DNA from: Nemophila menziesii
Lineage: Eukaryota; Streptophyta; Magnoliopsida; Boraginales; Hydrophyllaceae
DNA: 64,000 nucleotides
Assembly: GCA_029959085.1 (NCBI GenBank)
Contig: JARWIR010000010.1
Location: 16,513,001 to 16,577,000, forward strand
Direction of reading: 5' to 3'
This document shows positions 11,831-23,600 of the stretch, piece by piece (the first letter of the stretch is position 1; each line of letters opens with the position of its first letter). A model generated the notes under the pieces. The model was not told where the DNA came from and did no database searches. It saw only the letters and a program-made list of their open reading frames with translations. The translations under genes and the position numbers were made by a program.

Positions 11831-12091
11831 AATATGGAACTTCGACCTAAAACCTATGAAGGTTAACACAATCAATTTTAAGAAACCTTAATTCAATACA
11901 TCGAAAGGTTATCGAGTATTATATTATGAGCCAATTGTTGATTGATGCCTATTAAAAAACTTATTTAGAAAAAGGTGCCTAGAAAAAAATATTTATTGAA
12001 AACAGCCCCATCCCAAATTACCCTTATAATTAACAATTAAAAAATAAGAAAAAAAACTAATAATCACACGCGCGCGTCCGTGAAATTTATT

Positions 12092-12485
12092 TAAAATCGT
12101 CATAACTAATTCAAAAAAAATCAAAAAAAAAATTATATTTGGATAAATCAAATTAATATTTACGTCTATGATTTTTTTCAGAATTTTCAGATTTTTTTGA
12201 TTTTTTTGATTTTTTTTTAATTATTTTTTTCGCAGACACGAAATTACATGTTTTAAACATGGAATTTCATGTTTATTTCACGGTTTAAAACATGGAATTT
12301 CATGTTTAAAACATGGAATTCCATGTTTAAAACATGAAAATCCGTGTCTGCGAAAAAAAAATCAAAAAAATCCAAAAAAATCAAAAAAATCAAAAAAATT
12401 CTTAGACGTAAATATTAATTTGCTTTATTCAAAAATACAATTTTTTTAATTTTCTGATTTTTTTGAATTAGTTATGACGATTTAA
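12092..12485. repeat. Nested fold-back structure inside the MULE
   Basis: Arms of about 90 bp (AATCGTCATAACTAATTC... against ...GAATTAGTTATGACGATT) face each other. They enclose A/T-runs, then a second pair (CGCAGACACG near 12231 against CGTGTCTGCG near 12352), and at the centre several copies of CATGTTTAAAACATGGAATT, which is itself largely palindromic. Transcribed, it would fold into one long hairpin. Confidence 0.75.
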
Positions 12486-12520
12486 AAAAAAAAAATCACA
12501 GATGCGCTTGTGCGATGGAA

Positions 12521-12652
12521 TTAGTAGTAGTAGGTGGTGGTGGTGGTGGTGGTGGTGGTTGTGGTGGTGGTGGAGGTGGTGATGGTGTGGTGGATGTAGT
12601 GGTGGTTACATACATGGTGGTTGTGGTGGTGGTGGTGGTGGTGGTGGTGGAG
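12521..12652. repeat. GGT/GTGGTG microsatellite
   Basis: Two blocks of (GGT)n with interruptions, inside the MULE. Confidence 0.9.
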
Positions 12653-13890
12653 GAGGAGAAAGAAGTACCCTATTATTTGTTTAATATTTAAAAATTAATA
12701 TTGTATTAAAATAAAATAATATATTTAATAATAAGGGTAGTAAAGGTATAGAAAATATAAAGGGGATGTTTTCTATAAATATTTATTTCATTAGGCATTT
12801 TTTTATAAAATAGATTATTGAAGGCATAAAAGAACAATTAGATAGTTTAATGAGGATGTTATCAACAATAACCTCTTATATTATTCCATCAACATGAAAC
12901 TTAGACCTAAAACCTATGAAGTTTACCATGGTCGATCAAACCGACCTCGGTTCCATCTCTCAGAAAAGCCACTGAGTATGAAATTATTTTATCAATATGG
13001 AATTTTGATATGAAATCTACAAATGTTAATATGTTTGATCTAAGAAACCTCCATTTAATCTCTCATAAAGTTTACGGAGTATGAAATTATTCGATCAATA
13101 TGAAATTTTGATCTAAAACCTGTAAAGCTTAGCACAGTTGATATAATAAACCTCGGTTTAATCTCTCATGTAGGTTATTGAGTATGAATTTTCCATCTAC
13201 ATAGAATTTCCACCTAAAACCTATGGATGTTAACACGATCGATCTAAGAAACCTTGGTTCAATCTCTTATATGGGTTACCAAGTATGAAATTATTCCATC
13301 AACATGGAACTTTGACCTAAAACCTACAAAGGCTTACATGACCGATCCAAGAAACCTCGTTCAAATATCTCAGAAAGGTTATCGAATATGAAATTATTAC
13401 ATCAACACGAATCTTTGATTTAAAACCTATGAAGGTTAACATCATGCATATAAGGAACCCCAGTTCAATATCTCAGATGGGTTATCGTGTATGAATTTGT
13501 TCCATCAACATGGAACTTGGAACTAAAACCTATAAAGGTTAACATGGGTGATCTAGGAAACCTTTTTACAATCTTGTTGAAAGTTTATCGTGTAGGTAAT
13601 TATTCCATAACTATGTTACTTCGACCTAAAACCTATGAAAGTTAATTTGGTTGATCTAAATAATCTTAGTTTAATATTGTATAAAAGTTATTGAGTAAAA
13701 CATTATTCAAGTGATGCGGAACACGACCTAAAACCTAATAAGGGTAACACGACCGAACTAACAACCTCGATTCAATTTCTTAGAAAATTTATCAAGTAAG
13801 AAGCCATTCCAACAACATGGAGTGTCCACCTTAAACCTAACTTTGTTGAACACGATTAAACCTCCAAAAGACTTGGCAAGTCCCATTTAC

Positions 13891-14302
13891 AGGAAATCTT
13901 GAGTGAAACCAATAACTTGTCAGAAATCATGCCCCAAATTCTTAAGGGGTAGGTCGAAAGAAGAAATGAGACATGCATTGAATTTTTCTGTTAAAGGTAA
14001 AAAGTGTAAACTACCATCTTTGTGAGCAATTACTTGATGTGGAAAAAGGCACATATAAGAAGGTAAAAGAGAAAATGCCCGTCTTTGCTAGGATAACGTC
14101 ATACAATGTCAACCAACCACCAACGATATATCCTAAATCAGGAAAGGTGAATTCAAGATTAGAATAAAATATGTTAGATATATTATCAGTCCAGAAGTGA
14201 AAATATAACTTTATTCTCAATGGGCCTCTCGGAAGAATGCCAGAAGGCAAAAATGATTATGACATGATAAAAAGAGAAGGAAAAACCAGAAAAGCAAAAA
14301 GT

Positions 14303-14340
<38 letters not shown>

Positions 14341-16180
14341 CCTCCAAACAACATCAATTTCAAAAGCAAAAACAAAAAGCAAGACCTTCAAGCTAGCGAC
14401 GACGATCCAGATGAAGAAGCCGAAGAAGAAAAACCAACATCATCTTTGGAGGAAAGGGGGAGGGGGTGGGGGAGGAGCGTCGACCAAGGAGGCAATTTGG
14501 GTGTTCTCGAAAACCTATTTAAACTCTGGGTGAGTTGTGTAGAATTCGTCATGTAGCTGGCGCGTGCTGAAACGTTTTACAATAGATTCCTCAAAGTGCA
14601 CCGACTAAAAGGAAGTATTTTCCTCCCCTGAGGAGTCTCATCGACATGCTATCACAAACCCTTGATAATCTTGTCCTTCTACTTCAACTCGTCATGAAGA
14701 TCGCTCAGTTCTTTGAAAACTTAAACGTTTACCTCATAATGCATTTATTTAGAGCAAAGGTAAGGTGCAGACTACTTGCAATCCTCTCTCATGGCCTCAA
14801 CGATGGCACTGCACGACATAGACATCACGATAAAGTTTAACTTCATCATGGAAAGACCGATGGTATAGATTTGAGCTCGAAACTGAAGAGAGAGAAATAT
14901 GTGTGGGATGTGCTTGAATCACATTCTATTGATATAAGGAAAAATGAAAAAATAATGAAACATGATTGGCCCGAATAGGATATATATAGGTCATGAAGAA
15001 GTCCAAAGTAATAGGAAGACTCACCCCCGTGATCGACGTAAACAATGAAGGAACCAAGAAGAAGTAATAAAGACGTCCCTTAAAATACATAAATGAGGCA
15101 CTTGATTGTTTAAAGTTAGTGGGAACCACAAAAAAGGATTATCGAGTACATAATGACACAATTTTTGATAAAAGCAAACCAACACATTTAAATAAAAATA
15201 AAAGGGAAAACCATATGCATGAAGAACACGCGTGACATTTCATGATAAAGATCTGAAAAAGTTCATAAGCTCGACCTCGGTTCACCCTACTAAGGGAAAA
15301 TAGATTCCATGTACCCCCTACGAATAGGGAGTCCCCAGATTTGAAAGGGTAATTGATAAAAATAAGGTTGAACTTTGAATTATCAAAATGAAGATATGTA
15401 GTTAGCGGTATCGAAATATATCAATCTTGAGCCTACCAAGCCAACATGTGGGATACAACATTAAATAAGGCCACACCCACCCGTATAGAGGAACATGGTA
15501 AAGTGAAAGTGTGGGACATGACATCAAGCCTGTATGCCATAATCAGATGAAAAGTTGTAGCATCCAATTTAACTAACCACTCACTAGAGAACAATATAAA
15601 TATCGAAACTACATAAAAAAGAAGATATCAAAGAAATATAAACATGAATCACTTGAATTAGAAAGAGGTGATTGTAGTTAGCTTACAATAAATGTATGCA
15701 TAATTCAAGTAATCACAAGGCCATTCTGAGCTAAATCATTAATATATTTTATCTTTCTCTAACTATTTTACTTGTGTTCAAACAAGTTTTTACTCACCAA
15801 TCGAATCCAACACAACACTTAAACTGCTACAAATCACTCAACCAAATCAGTTATATTTTGATAAATAATAACTGGTAAAATCTGTCATATCAAGATGAAT
15901 ATGAAAGATAAAAGAAGAGAGACAAAAAAAATGCCAGTATAGATTAGAAAATATGAATAAATTTTTTGAAATAATGTTTGGTATTGGTTATGAATACGGA
16001 GGATAAGTTAAGTAATCTTTTTTATTTATTCTCGGACTCGGCTTCTAAAAGGTTTTGGGCTAATAAAAGAATTTGGACCGACCTGGATCTAAAATTGTAA
16101 TAATTTTTGGCCTGAGTTAATTCGATATACGCTCAAACTTTAGTTTGGGCCATTTCCAAAATATTCACTTGTTACAAAAC
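13891..16180. other. Noncoding part of the duplicated block
   Basis: No convincing gene is seen. It contains an (AT)n run at 14307-14339, which is 33 bp here but only about 10 bp in copy 2 near 39257. It also contains the sequence around 15328-15345 (AGGGAGTCCCCAGATTTG), which is the empty target site of the element inserted in copy 2. Small open frames at 14237-14533, 14646-14840 and 14926-15129 are not conserved as frames in copy 2. Confidence 0.6.
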
Positions 16181-16900
16181 CCTAAATACTTATAAGAGTC
16201 TCGTAGCCGCCATATTTCCAACGAAACGTATAACTAAAGAGTAGTAGATAGAGAATAATCATACTGGAGGAAAGTAATATATGGAGAGAAATCGAAACCA
16301 AAGAAAGAGTCAAAATCACACTCATCAATGTTTTTTTGGATACAGGGAGATCCAAATGATCGTGACACACTCATCAATGTTGATAGGTAATTTTTTAAAT
16401 ACTTTCTAGATCTGAAATATATCTTTGTGCCTATTTAATGTTGTGTTTGATGTTTTACATAGATTCATAATCTAAAATTCCACTGGAAAGTTAATTAACT
16501 ACTATATTAGTGATTTATTTATCATTCTATGATATAATGAATTATCGATTTTTTGTTTATATAGTACTTTGTTTGAAAGTTTGTTTATTTATAAAATTTA
16601 AATAGAACTATTTGTTAAGATTATTTTATATTAAGTTCATTTGATTATTCAATTTAATATGTATCATATGTATATTATTTAAGTTGGATTTTATTTTCTA
16701 AAGTATTGTGAAATATTTTTTTACAGGTTGATGGTAAGATTGTTGGACATGACATTTCAAAAATTATAAAAGGTAAATAATACAAACATAAAATTATCCA
16801 TACATTTTAATGGCTTCAATTTTCATTTTTCAGTTACATACATTCATATATAAATTTTTTATTTATATTTTATTAATTTAAGTTAATTAGTGCATTATAA
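16181..16900 (+). other. Exon-like remnant, unidentified
   Basis: Two short segments have splice-like borders: ACAG|GGAGATCCAAATGATCG ... GATAG|GTAATT near 16345-16386, and TTACAG|GTTGATGGTAAGATTG ... AAAAG|GTAAAT near 16726-16772. Both are kept in copy 2 (50300-50340 and 50670-50720). I do not recognise a protein family. They may be exons of a captured gene. Confidence 0.3.
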
Positions 16901-17382
16901 TGTTTAGATGTTTTATGAGTATCTTTGCGTACTATATTATTTTCTACTTTTTGTTCTTCATTTTGCATAAAAGATATGGTAGGTAGACGTTTCATTTTAT
17001 AGATAACACTGAATTCTTCATACATTCTATAAGCTTTTATATAAGATTCATCAACTTGAATCTTCGCGTCCTAAAATCTTACAAAGCACCAGAATTTGTT
17101 CCCATTTCTCTCATCATGTACGCATGAGAAGTGTGTACTTTTCAGATATTTATCTCTCGTTCTTAAGGTAAATAAATTAGATATGAATATATTAAGTGAG
17201 TTTTTTCCATAAATAACTATTACTAAAATCTAATTGAAAGTTAACCCAAGCCCAACCCTAAGTTTTACAATTGTAATTCATAAATTCGTAATACTCAACA
17301 TATGATATTTGGACTTGCACTTCTCTCTTTTATCTTATATAGTATATTTATAAGTGTTCTAGTTAAGTTGGACTATAATTGT
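16901..17382. other. AT-rich sequence without recognised features
   Basis: This is the first sequence not shared with copy 2. No ORF, repeat or RNA gene is seen. Confidence 0.5.
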
Positions 17383-18790
17383 TGCGAGAATTACCGCTAG
17401 CGACCGCCCAAATCGTCGCTAGTGGTATGAAAATTGGTAGCTAAAAGTGATTATCACCTTTAGCAATAGTTAGCGGTTGCTAAAAGGTCGACGTTAGTAG
17501 CTAGTCTTTAGAGGTACCCCTCTACCTAGAGAACTCTTTTTTGGTTCTTAACGTGATACATTACCAACCAGCGGATTGCTCGCTAAAGTTAGGGTATTTT
17601 AGCAAGCAGTAGCGGTTGAAAGTACGTTAGTAGCTTTAACGTCTATATGTGACAATTAATACTTCAAACTCTTTTACGAGTACACAGTGGTCGCTAGACT
17701 TTTTTAACTTTAGAGACAACGTAGTTGTCGCTAGTACTCCCTTGTTCGGCCACTAGGTGGTCGCTTGAGTTGTATAAATAAAATTTAAGAGATTTTTTAT
17801 TTATTCATTTAAAGTTCTTCATTACCACACCTACTAAACCCAAATTACACTAAAAGCATACAAAATCTAAAATAATCAACAAATTTAAGTTTTTTTGTTG
17901 TACAAAATAAAATCAATCAAATTATACTATTAGTCTGTCTCGTATTCGTTTCGCTCAAGGCCAATAATCTCATCATCACTATCTATATTCACCATCTGGT
18001 GGAAATCAACCTCATATGCATTGTAGTCTCAAGTATCGTGCGACTATTTCTCATCATCTACAATAGTTGGATCATGCTCTTATCTATCTTCGTCTATTTC
18101 GGTGGATTCTTCATTATTCATGCTCAATCCATATATCTATAATGTGCCCTTCACAATATGTATTGACTAAGAGGTATCAATCTTCAAAATGACACCCACA
18201 ATATCTCCACTCCAACCGTGATGATCACTTATTTAACATTTTAAACATAATAATATAAAGCATAAAAAATAAAAAATAAATTATGAATGAAAAATGGAAG
18301 AAATACCTCAACAAAATTAGTAGATTGAATGGTAGAAATGAGTCCCAGTGAGTTGGGCAATCTTTGGTGGTATCTGTGGTGGCACAAGAGATGTGGCGGC
18401 AAATGATGGTTCCATTGTGAGATTTTTTGAAAATAGTTTTTTTGGGAAGGTTATTAAGATTGTGGAAAAATATGGATTGAGAAAGTTTCTACAAATACGT
18501 TTTGTATTTGCTATACAACCCCCTTATGCGACCGTTTGAGGGTGGCTGCCAAAGGATGTGTATCTTTTAGCGACCACTATTGTAATCGGCAATTTTTTTT
18601 AATTTTTTTTATTTAATGTATCTTTACCGATTATTGTGGTGGTCGCTAATAACTTCTAGTTACTAGCGACTAATTGGTGGTCGGTATTAAGTTTTTCTTA
18701 ATTTTTTTATGTTAAATAAAATATTATCCATCAATAACGTGGTCTTTATTGGTCGCCACGTACCCCTTTAGCGACCGCACCACTCGTCAA
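17383..18790. mobile_element. CACTA-like DNA transposon remnant
   Basis: About eleven copies of a TAGCGACC / GGTCGCTA-type motif cluster near both ends (for example 17397, 17690, 17725 and 17757; then 18568, 18640, 18663, 18749 and 18770) in both orientations. This is the pattern of subterminal repeats in plant CACTA elements. The middle (about 17930-18230) is acidic-rich when read on the - strand but full of stops, as expected for a decayed transposase. No clean CACTA terminus or 3-bp duplication was found, so the ends are approximate. Confidence 0.4.
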
Positions 18791-19469
18791 AAGACTTGAA
18801 TACAGGTTTTTATTTTCGAAAATTAACAGTACTTTCAAGGTAAGTATACTTGAATAAATCTCTACAGTACTATATTTGTGTTGTATGTTGTTTTCTCTCT
18901 TATTATTTTTTGCTTTCATCATTGAATAGGAGCTAGACTCAGCAATAGTTAAGGCAACAAAACACAATGAGCGCCCCGCTAAAGAGGAGAGTTTGGATTT
19001 ACAAAAGCCAAGGACAAAAATGTCCGTGAAAAGGGTACCTAAGTCTGTATTGGGTGAAAAAAGAAGGGCTACTCTTGTTAATGATAATGAGAAAGAAGAG
19101 CACAGATCAAAACCAGTGATAAGATCTAAGTCTACGATTATGAGAGTAAGACCAAAAAGTAGTAAAGTTTCACGTGGTGAAGGAAATGCTAAGAAATGTT
19201 GGGTTGGTTCAAGCAAACCAGAAAGAGAAGATTCTAGAAAATCAGCTTCAAATCCTTCTTCTTCGTATTCTTATTCTTCTTCATTATCTTCCCCTTCTTC
19301 ATCAGTTTTAAAAAGTCATCATCAGAATGGTGATAGATCTACTCCTAAAAACCGTAAGGTACATATATTTCTTCTTAATCTTATTTTTTTACATATTTAA
19401 TAAATAAAAGAGTAAAATTAACTGTTTTTTATGCAAACAGAGAATGGAAGAATCGTTAAAATGTCATCA

Positions 19470-19507
19470 ATGTAGGAGAAATAGCAGAATGTAGGAGAAA
19501 TAGCAGA
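19470..19507 (+). repeat. 19-bp tandem duplication disabling the JmjC-type exon
   Basis: ATGTAGGAGAAATAGCAGA occurs twice in direct succession. Since 19 is not a multiple of 3, it shifts the frame and introduces TAG. Confidence 0.9.
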
Positions 19508-20216
19508 AGAGTAGTTGTTCCGTGTACAAAGTGTAATAAAAAGTTGTACTGCATCCAGTGTATTAAGCAATGGTAATTAATTAATTAAGTAATCTATATG
19601 ATATAATTTTTTTTATTACAACAGTTTTATAAAGTTTAATTTGGTCTTAATAGGTACCCAAAGTATTCAGAGGAGGAGATTTCAGAGTGTTGCCCATTTT
19701 GCCGTGGAAACTGTAATTGCAATATTTGTTTACATTCAAGCTGTATGACTAAGGTTTGTGTTTTTTTTTCTAGTATCTTAAGATTTAAATAATGCATATA
19801 AAATATCTTGTTTTAATATACTTTTTGTTACAGACATTGAGAAAACAGATTATTAGTAACAAAGAAAAATTACAGCATTTGAAATAACTATAAACAAGCT
19901 TCTTCCACATCTCAAAAATATTCGCAAAGAACAATATCACGAGATGAAAGTAGAAGCTCTAATTCAAGGTAAATAAGTGTAGATAAAAAAATCATTTTAA
20001 GTGATAAATTCTTATATTTTATATTTCTTCTTTCAGGCATTTCACCAAACTTGCCTGAAGTGAACCAGTCGGTATTTAACAGTGATGAACGAGTTTACTG
20101 GTACGTAATTATATAATTAGGTTATAAATTTCAATGATAGTAGTTTAATTAATTTTTTACTTTCTGATGTAAACAGTAATTTCTGTTCGACTTCTATTAT
20201 CGATCTTCATCGAAGC

Positions 20217-20540
20217 TCTTGGAATACAATCAAAGCTATAGAGAATCAAGAAATCAAGAATGTAACCGCAGGGACCGAAACGTAAATATTAGAATAAGTG
20301 AATAAAAGTTAGTTACAAAGTTGTTATACAGCTGTGAATTGTATCTAGACTTGATCATGATTAGAATTCATGATCTTAACATTGTATATATACTGAACTA
20401 GTGTAATTCATTTAGAATCTAATGAAATAAAGCAAATTGATCTGCTCTCTCTCTATCTCACTTCTTCTTCTTCTTCATATCTCCTCTGTAACCTTTTAAG
20501 CTCAATCCAGCTCTCCAATGGTGGATTAAGAAACTTTACA
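20217..20540 (+). repeat. 5' LTR of the copia element
   Basis: 324 bp, from TCTTGGAATACAATC to GAAACTTTACA. It contains a TATATATA-type segment near 20385 and an AATAAA-like motif near 20425. A CTTCTTCTTCTTC run lies near 20460. Confidence 0.95.
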
Positions 20541-20550
20541 TGGTATCAGA
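20541..20550 (+). promoter_or_regulatory. Primer binding site, initiator tRNA-Met type
   Basis: TGGTATCAGA directly follows the 5' LTR. It matches the complement of the plant initiator methionyl tRNA 3' end, the usual copia primer. Confidence 0.85.
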
Positions 20551-20608
20551 CGAAAATCTACTTCCGCATAACTCAAACTCTCCTTAATTCTCTCTTCCTT
20601 ACTCTACA

Positions 20609-23600
20609 ATGCCTCAAAATGCATCCATCCTCGAAGACTTCACTAGTCCTTATTATCTTCATCCAAGTGAAAATACCGGCGCTTCTCTAGTTGTCGAGGT
20701 CCTCAATGGCGATAATTACCTCTCATGGTCTCGCGCCATTGAAATTGCTCTCGCGGTCAAAAATAAGCTTGGTTTCGTTAATGGAGAGATCACTCAACCC
20801 TCTCTAACTGACCTCGCTCTGTTCAACGCTTGGAATCGTGCTAATAATCTGGTTTTATCATGGTTACTCAATTCGATTTCCAAAGAAATTCGAGGTAGTC
20901 TCTTATATGTTAACTCTGCTTTTGATCTATACAATGAAATCAAGATTCGCTTCTCGAAAAGCAATGGTACTCGCGTTTTCCAGCTTGAAAAAGAATTAAG
21001 CTCTATATCTCAGAACTCATCATCAATCTCTGAGTATTTTGCTCAATTCAAGTCTCTTTGGGATGAACACCTTCATTTCAGGCCCCTTCCTTCATATTCA
21101 TGTGGAATCATGGCTCAATGCACTTGCAAATTGTTTGACTCACTTGTTGAAAGACAACAACATGATTTTGTGATCAAGTTTCTCATCGGTTTGAACGATT
21201 CTTACTCAGCTGTTAGGAGCCAAATCTTGCTCATGGATCCTATGCCTCATATTAACTCTGTGTTTGATATGCTTATCCAAGAAGAAAGCCAAAGGTCCAT
21301 TACTAACTCCACACAACAATCTTACAATCAAGCTTTCTATGTGAAGAACAATTCCAAACCGGCTTATTACTCTGAGAAGAAGAAAGTTGTATGTACTCAT
21401 TGTGGATATAATGGACACACTGTGGATAAATGCTTTCAAATTCATGGATATCCTATTGGATGGAGTGGTCCTAAAGGCAAAAGAAATCTCAACAACTCAC
21501 AATCAAAAGCTAATTGTGTCATAAATGATGAACCTCCACCTGAGAGCAAGCCTTTGAATCTTTATGAGTTCACACCTGAAGAAGTGAGCAAATTAATGGC
21601 TCTTGCTCATGGTGCTTCTACTACATCATCAGCTGTCCATCAAGTATCTCTTCAAGAAGGTAATTCTCATTCTTCTTATTGGATTCTAGACACAGGAGCC
21701 ACTGACCACTTGATATATTCCCCATCCTATTATACTCATGATATATATAAAGTACAAGTCCCTGTTACATTGCCTAATGGACAAATTGTATATGCTACAC
21801 ACAAAGGGAACATAACTATTAATGATCAAATCACTCTTCAGAATGTGCTTTGTGTGCCTCTATTTAAGCAAAACTTATTATCCATCTCTAAACTAACTAA
21901 GGAATCAAATGTCCTGGTTGTTTTCTTTCCTTCTTACTGCACTTTACAGGATGCATCAACAAAGAAGATGATTGGGATTGCTTATGAAAAAGATGGTTTA
22001 TACTACTTAAAGTCAAAGTGTCAAGTTCATTCTACTTCTTCAAATTCAACTGAGAAATTTGATCTGTGGCATTCAAGACTAGGTCATCCTTCTGCAGCTA
22101 AGTTGAAGGCTCTAAAAACTATTGATTCTAATATTAGTTTTGTTCCTCATAATGTGTGTGATGTATGTCATTATGCAAAAAAAAAACGCCTCACTTTTCC
22201 CACCTCTACTTCATCATCTTCACATTGTTTTGATTTGATACATTGTGATATTTGGGGACCACTTAAACATGTTTCTCACAATGGTTTTAGATACTTTCTT
22301 ACTATTGTGGATGATTACACTCGTTGCACATGGCTTTACTTGATGACACACAAATCTGAAACTCACACACACATTAATACATTCTATAATCTAGTATTAA
22401 CTCAGTTTAACACCAAGATAAAAGTGCTAAGATCAGATAATGGAGCTGAATTCCTTCTATATGATTTTTACAAAGCTAAAGGCATCATCCATCAAGTTAT
22501 TTGTGTTGAAACTCCACAACAGAATGGTTTAGTGGAGAGGATACATCAACACCTTCTCAATACTGCAAGATCACTTATGTTTCAAGCCAAGCTACCTATT
22601 ATATATTGGTCTGAAGCAGTTCTTACAGCCACTCATCTAATCAATAGATTACCCACTCCTCTCCTACATAATATCTCACCTTATGAACTCCTTTATAACA
22701 CACCCCCTAAACTCAATCATTTACGTGTATTTGGCTCTCTCTGTTATGCCTCTACACTATCACAAAATAGAGCTAAATTCGATCCCAGAGCAAGAAAATG
22801 CATCTTTATAGGATATCCCTCTGCAACTAAAGGTTACAAACTACTTGATATAAACACTTCTCAAATTTTTGTCTCAAGAAATGTGGTATTTCATGAAACC
22901 ATATTTCCATTCTCTCAAACAACACCTCCACTCAACTTACATACCTTCTTATTCCCACCCTATTCTACAAACTTTACTGAACATTTAACCAAACCTTCAT
23001 CCAACACCTCTCCTGAGCCTGTTCATACCTCAAATCCTAACTCAACAACCACAACAGTTCCCTCTCAGCCTACCAAATCAAAAAGAAATCGAAATCCTCC
23101 TTCATATCTCAAAGACTACATAACACCTCACACTTCTCTTTGTAACTCCTCCTCATCTACATCTCTTTATCCCATCACAGATTTTCTTAGTTCAAACCAA
23201 CTCTCTTCATCTTATTTTCGTTTTGTAGCCTCTATAACTTCTCTAACTGAGCCTAGGACATATAAACAAGCTTCAACTAGTCCTGATTGGATGAATGCTA
23301 TACACAAGGAACTTAAAGCTCTTCAAGATAACAACACTTGGGATATTGTTCCACAATCTCCAAATATGAATCCTATTGGATGCAAGTGGGTTTTTAAGCT
23401 TAAGTACAAGGCTGATGGCACTCTAGAAAGGCATAAAGCCAGACTTGTAGCCAAAGGATACAACCAACAAGAAGGTTTAGATTTTTTTGACACCTTCTCT
23501 CCTGTGGCTAAGATTGTTTCCATAAGACTTATGGTTGCTTTAGCCTCAGTTAATAAATGGCATCTTCATCAACTTGATGTAAATAATGCTTTCCTCCATG

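Larger units (their letters stand above)
11928..12875. mobile_element. 948-bp non-autonomous Mutator-like element
   Basis: It is bounded by the 9-bp direct repeat TTATATTAT (11919-11927 and 12876-12884). The ends are imperfect inverted repeats: GAGCCAATTGTTGATTGATG at the left and, reading inward on the - strand, GAGGTTATTGTTGATAACAT at the right. Similarity continues inward for over 100 bp (GAAAACAGCCCC and GAAAACATCCCC). The 9-bp duplication and long inverted repeats fit a MULE. There is no transposase ORF. The duplicate locus at about 37825 has the uninterrupted target, so the insertion post-dates the duplication. Confidence 0.85.
11780..13890. repeat. About 100-bp tandem repeat array, split by a MULE
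   Basis: Units carry GGTTATCGAGTATGAAATTA, TTCCATCAACATGGAACTTT, GACCTAAAACCTATGAAGGT and AACCTCGGTTCAATCTCTCA, with a period of about 100-104 bp. The unit looks like the 68-bp type plus about 34 bp (the ATGAAATTATTCCATCAACATGGAA part). Further copies occur at 31347-31628 and 55925-56206. Runs of open frame across it are by-products of the repeat. Confidence 0.75.
10089..16900. repeat. Segmental duplication, left block, copy 1
   Basis: This block is collinear with 36011-50847 after removing the 9-kb element inserted there at 40252 and the MULE inserted here at 11928. Over the first 470 bp I count about 24 mismatches by eye, roughly 5 percent. The match starts at ATTAGCTTAGGTGG and ends at AGTGCATTATA. 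Confidence 0.9.

Noticed and set aside
11020..13890. CRISPR-like array
   Set aside because: Units are contiguous and degenerate without unique spacers, in a plant nuclear context.
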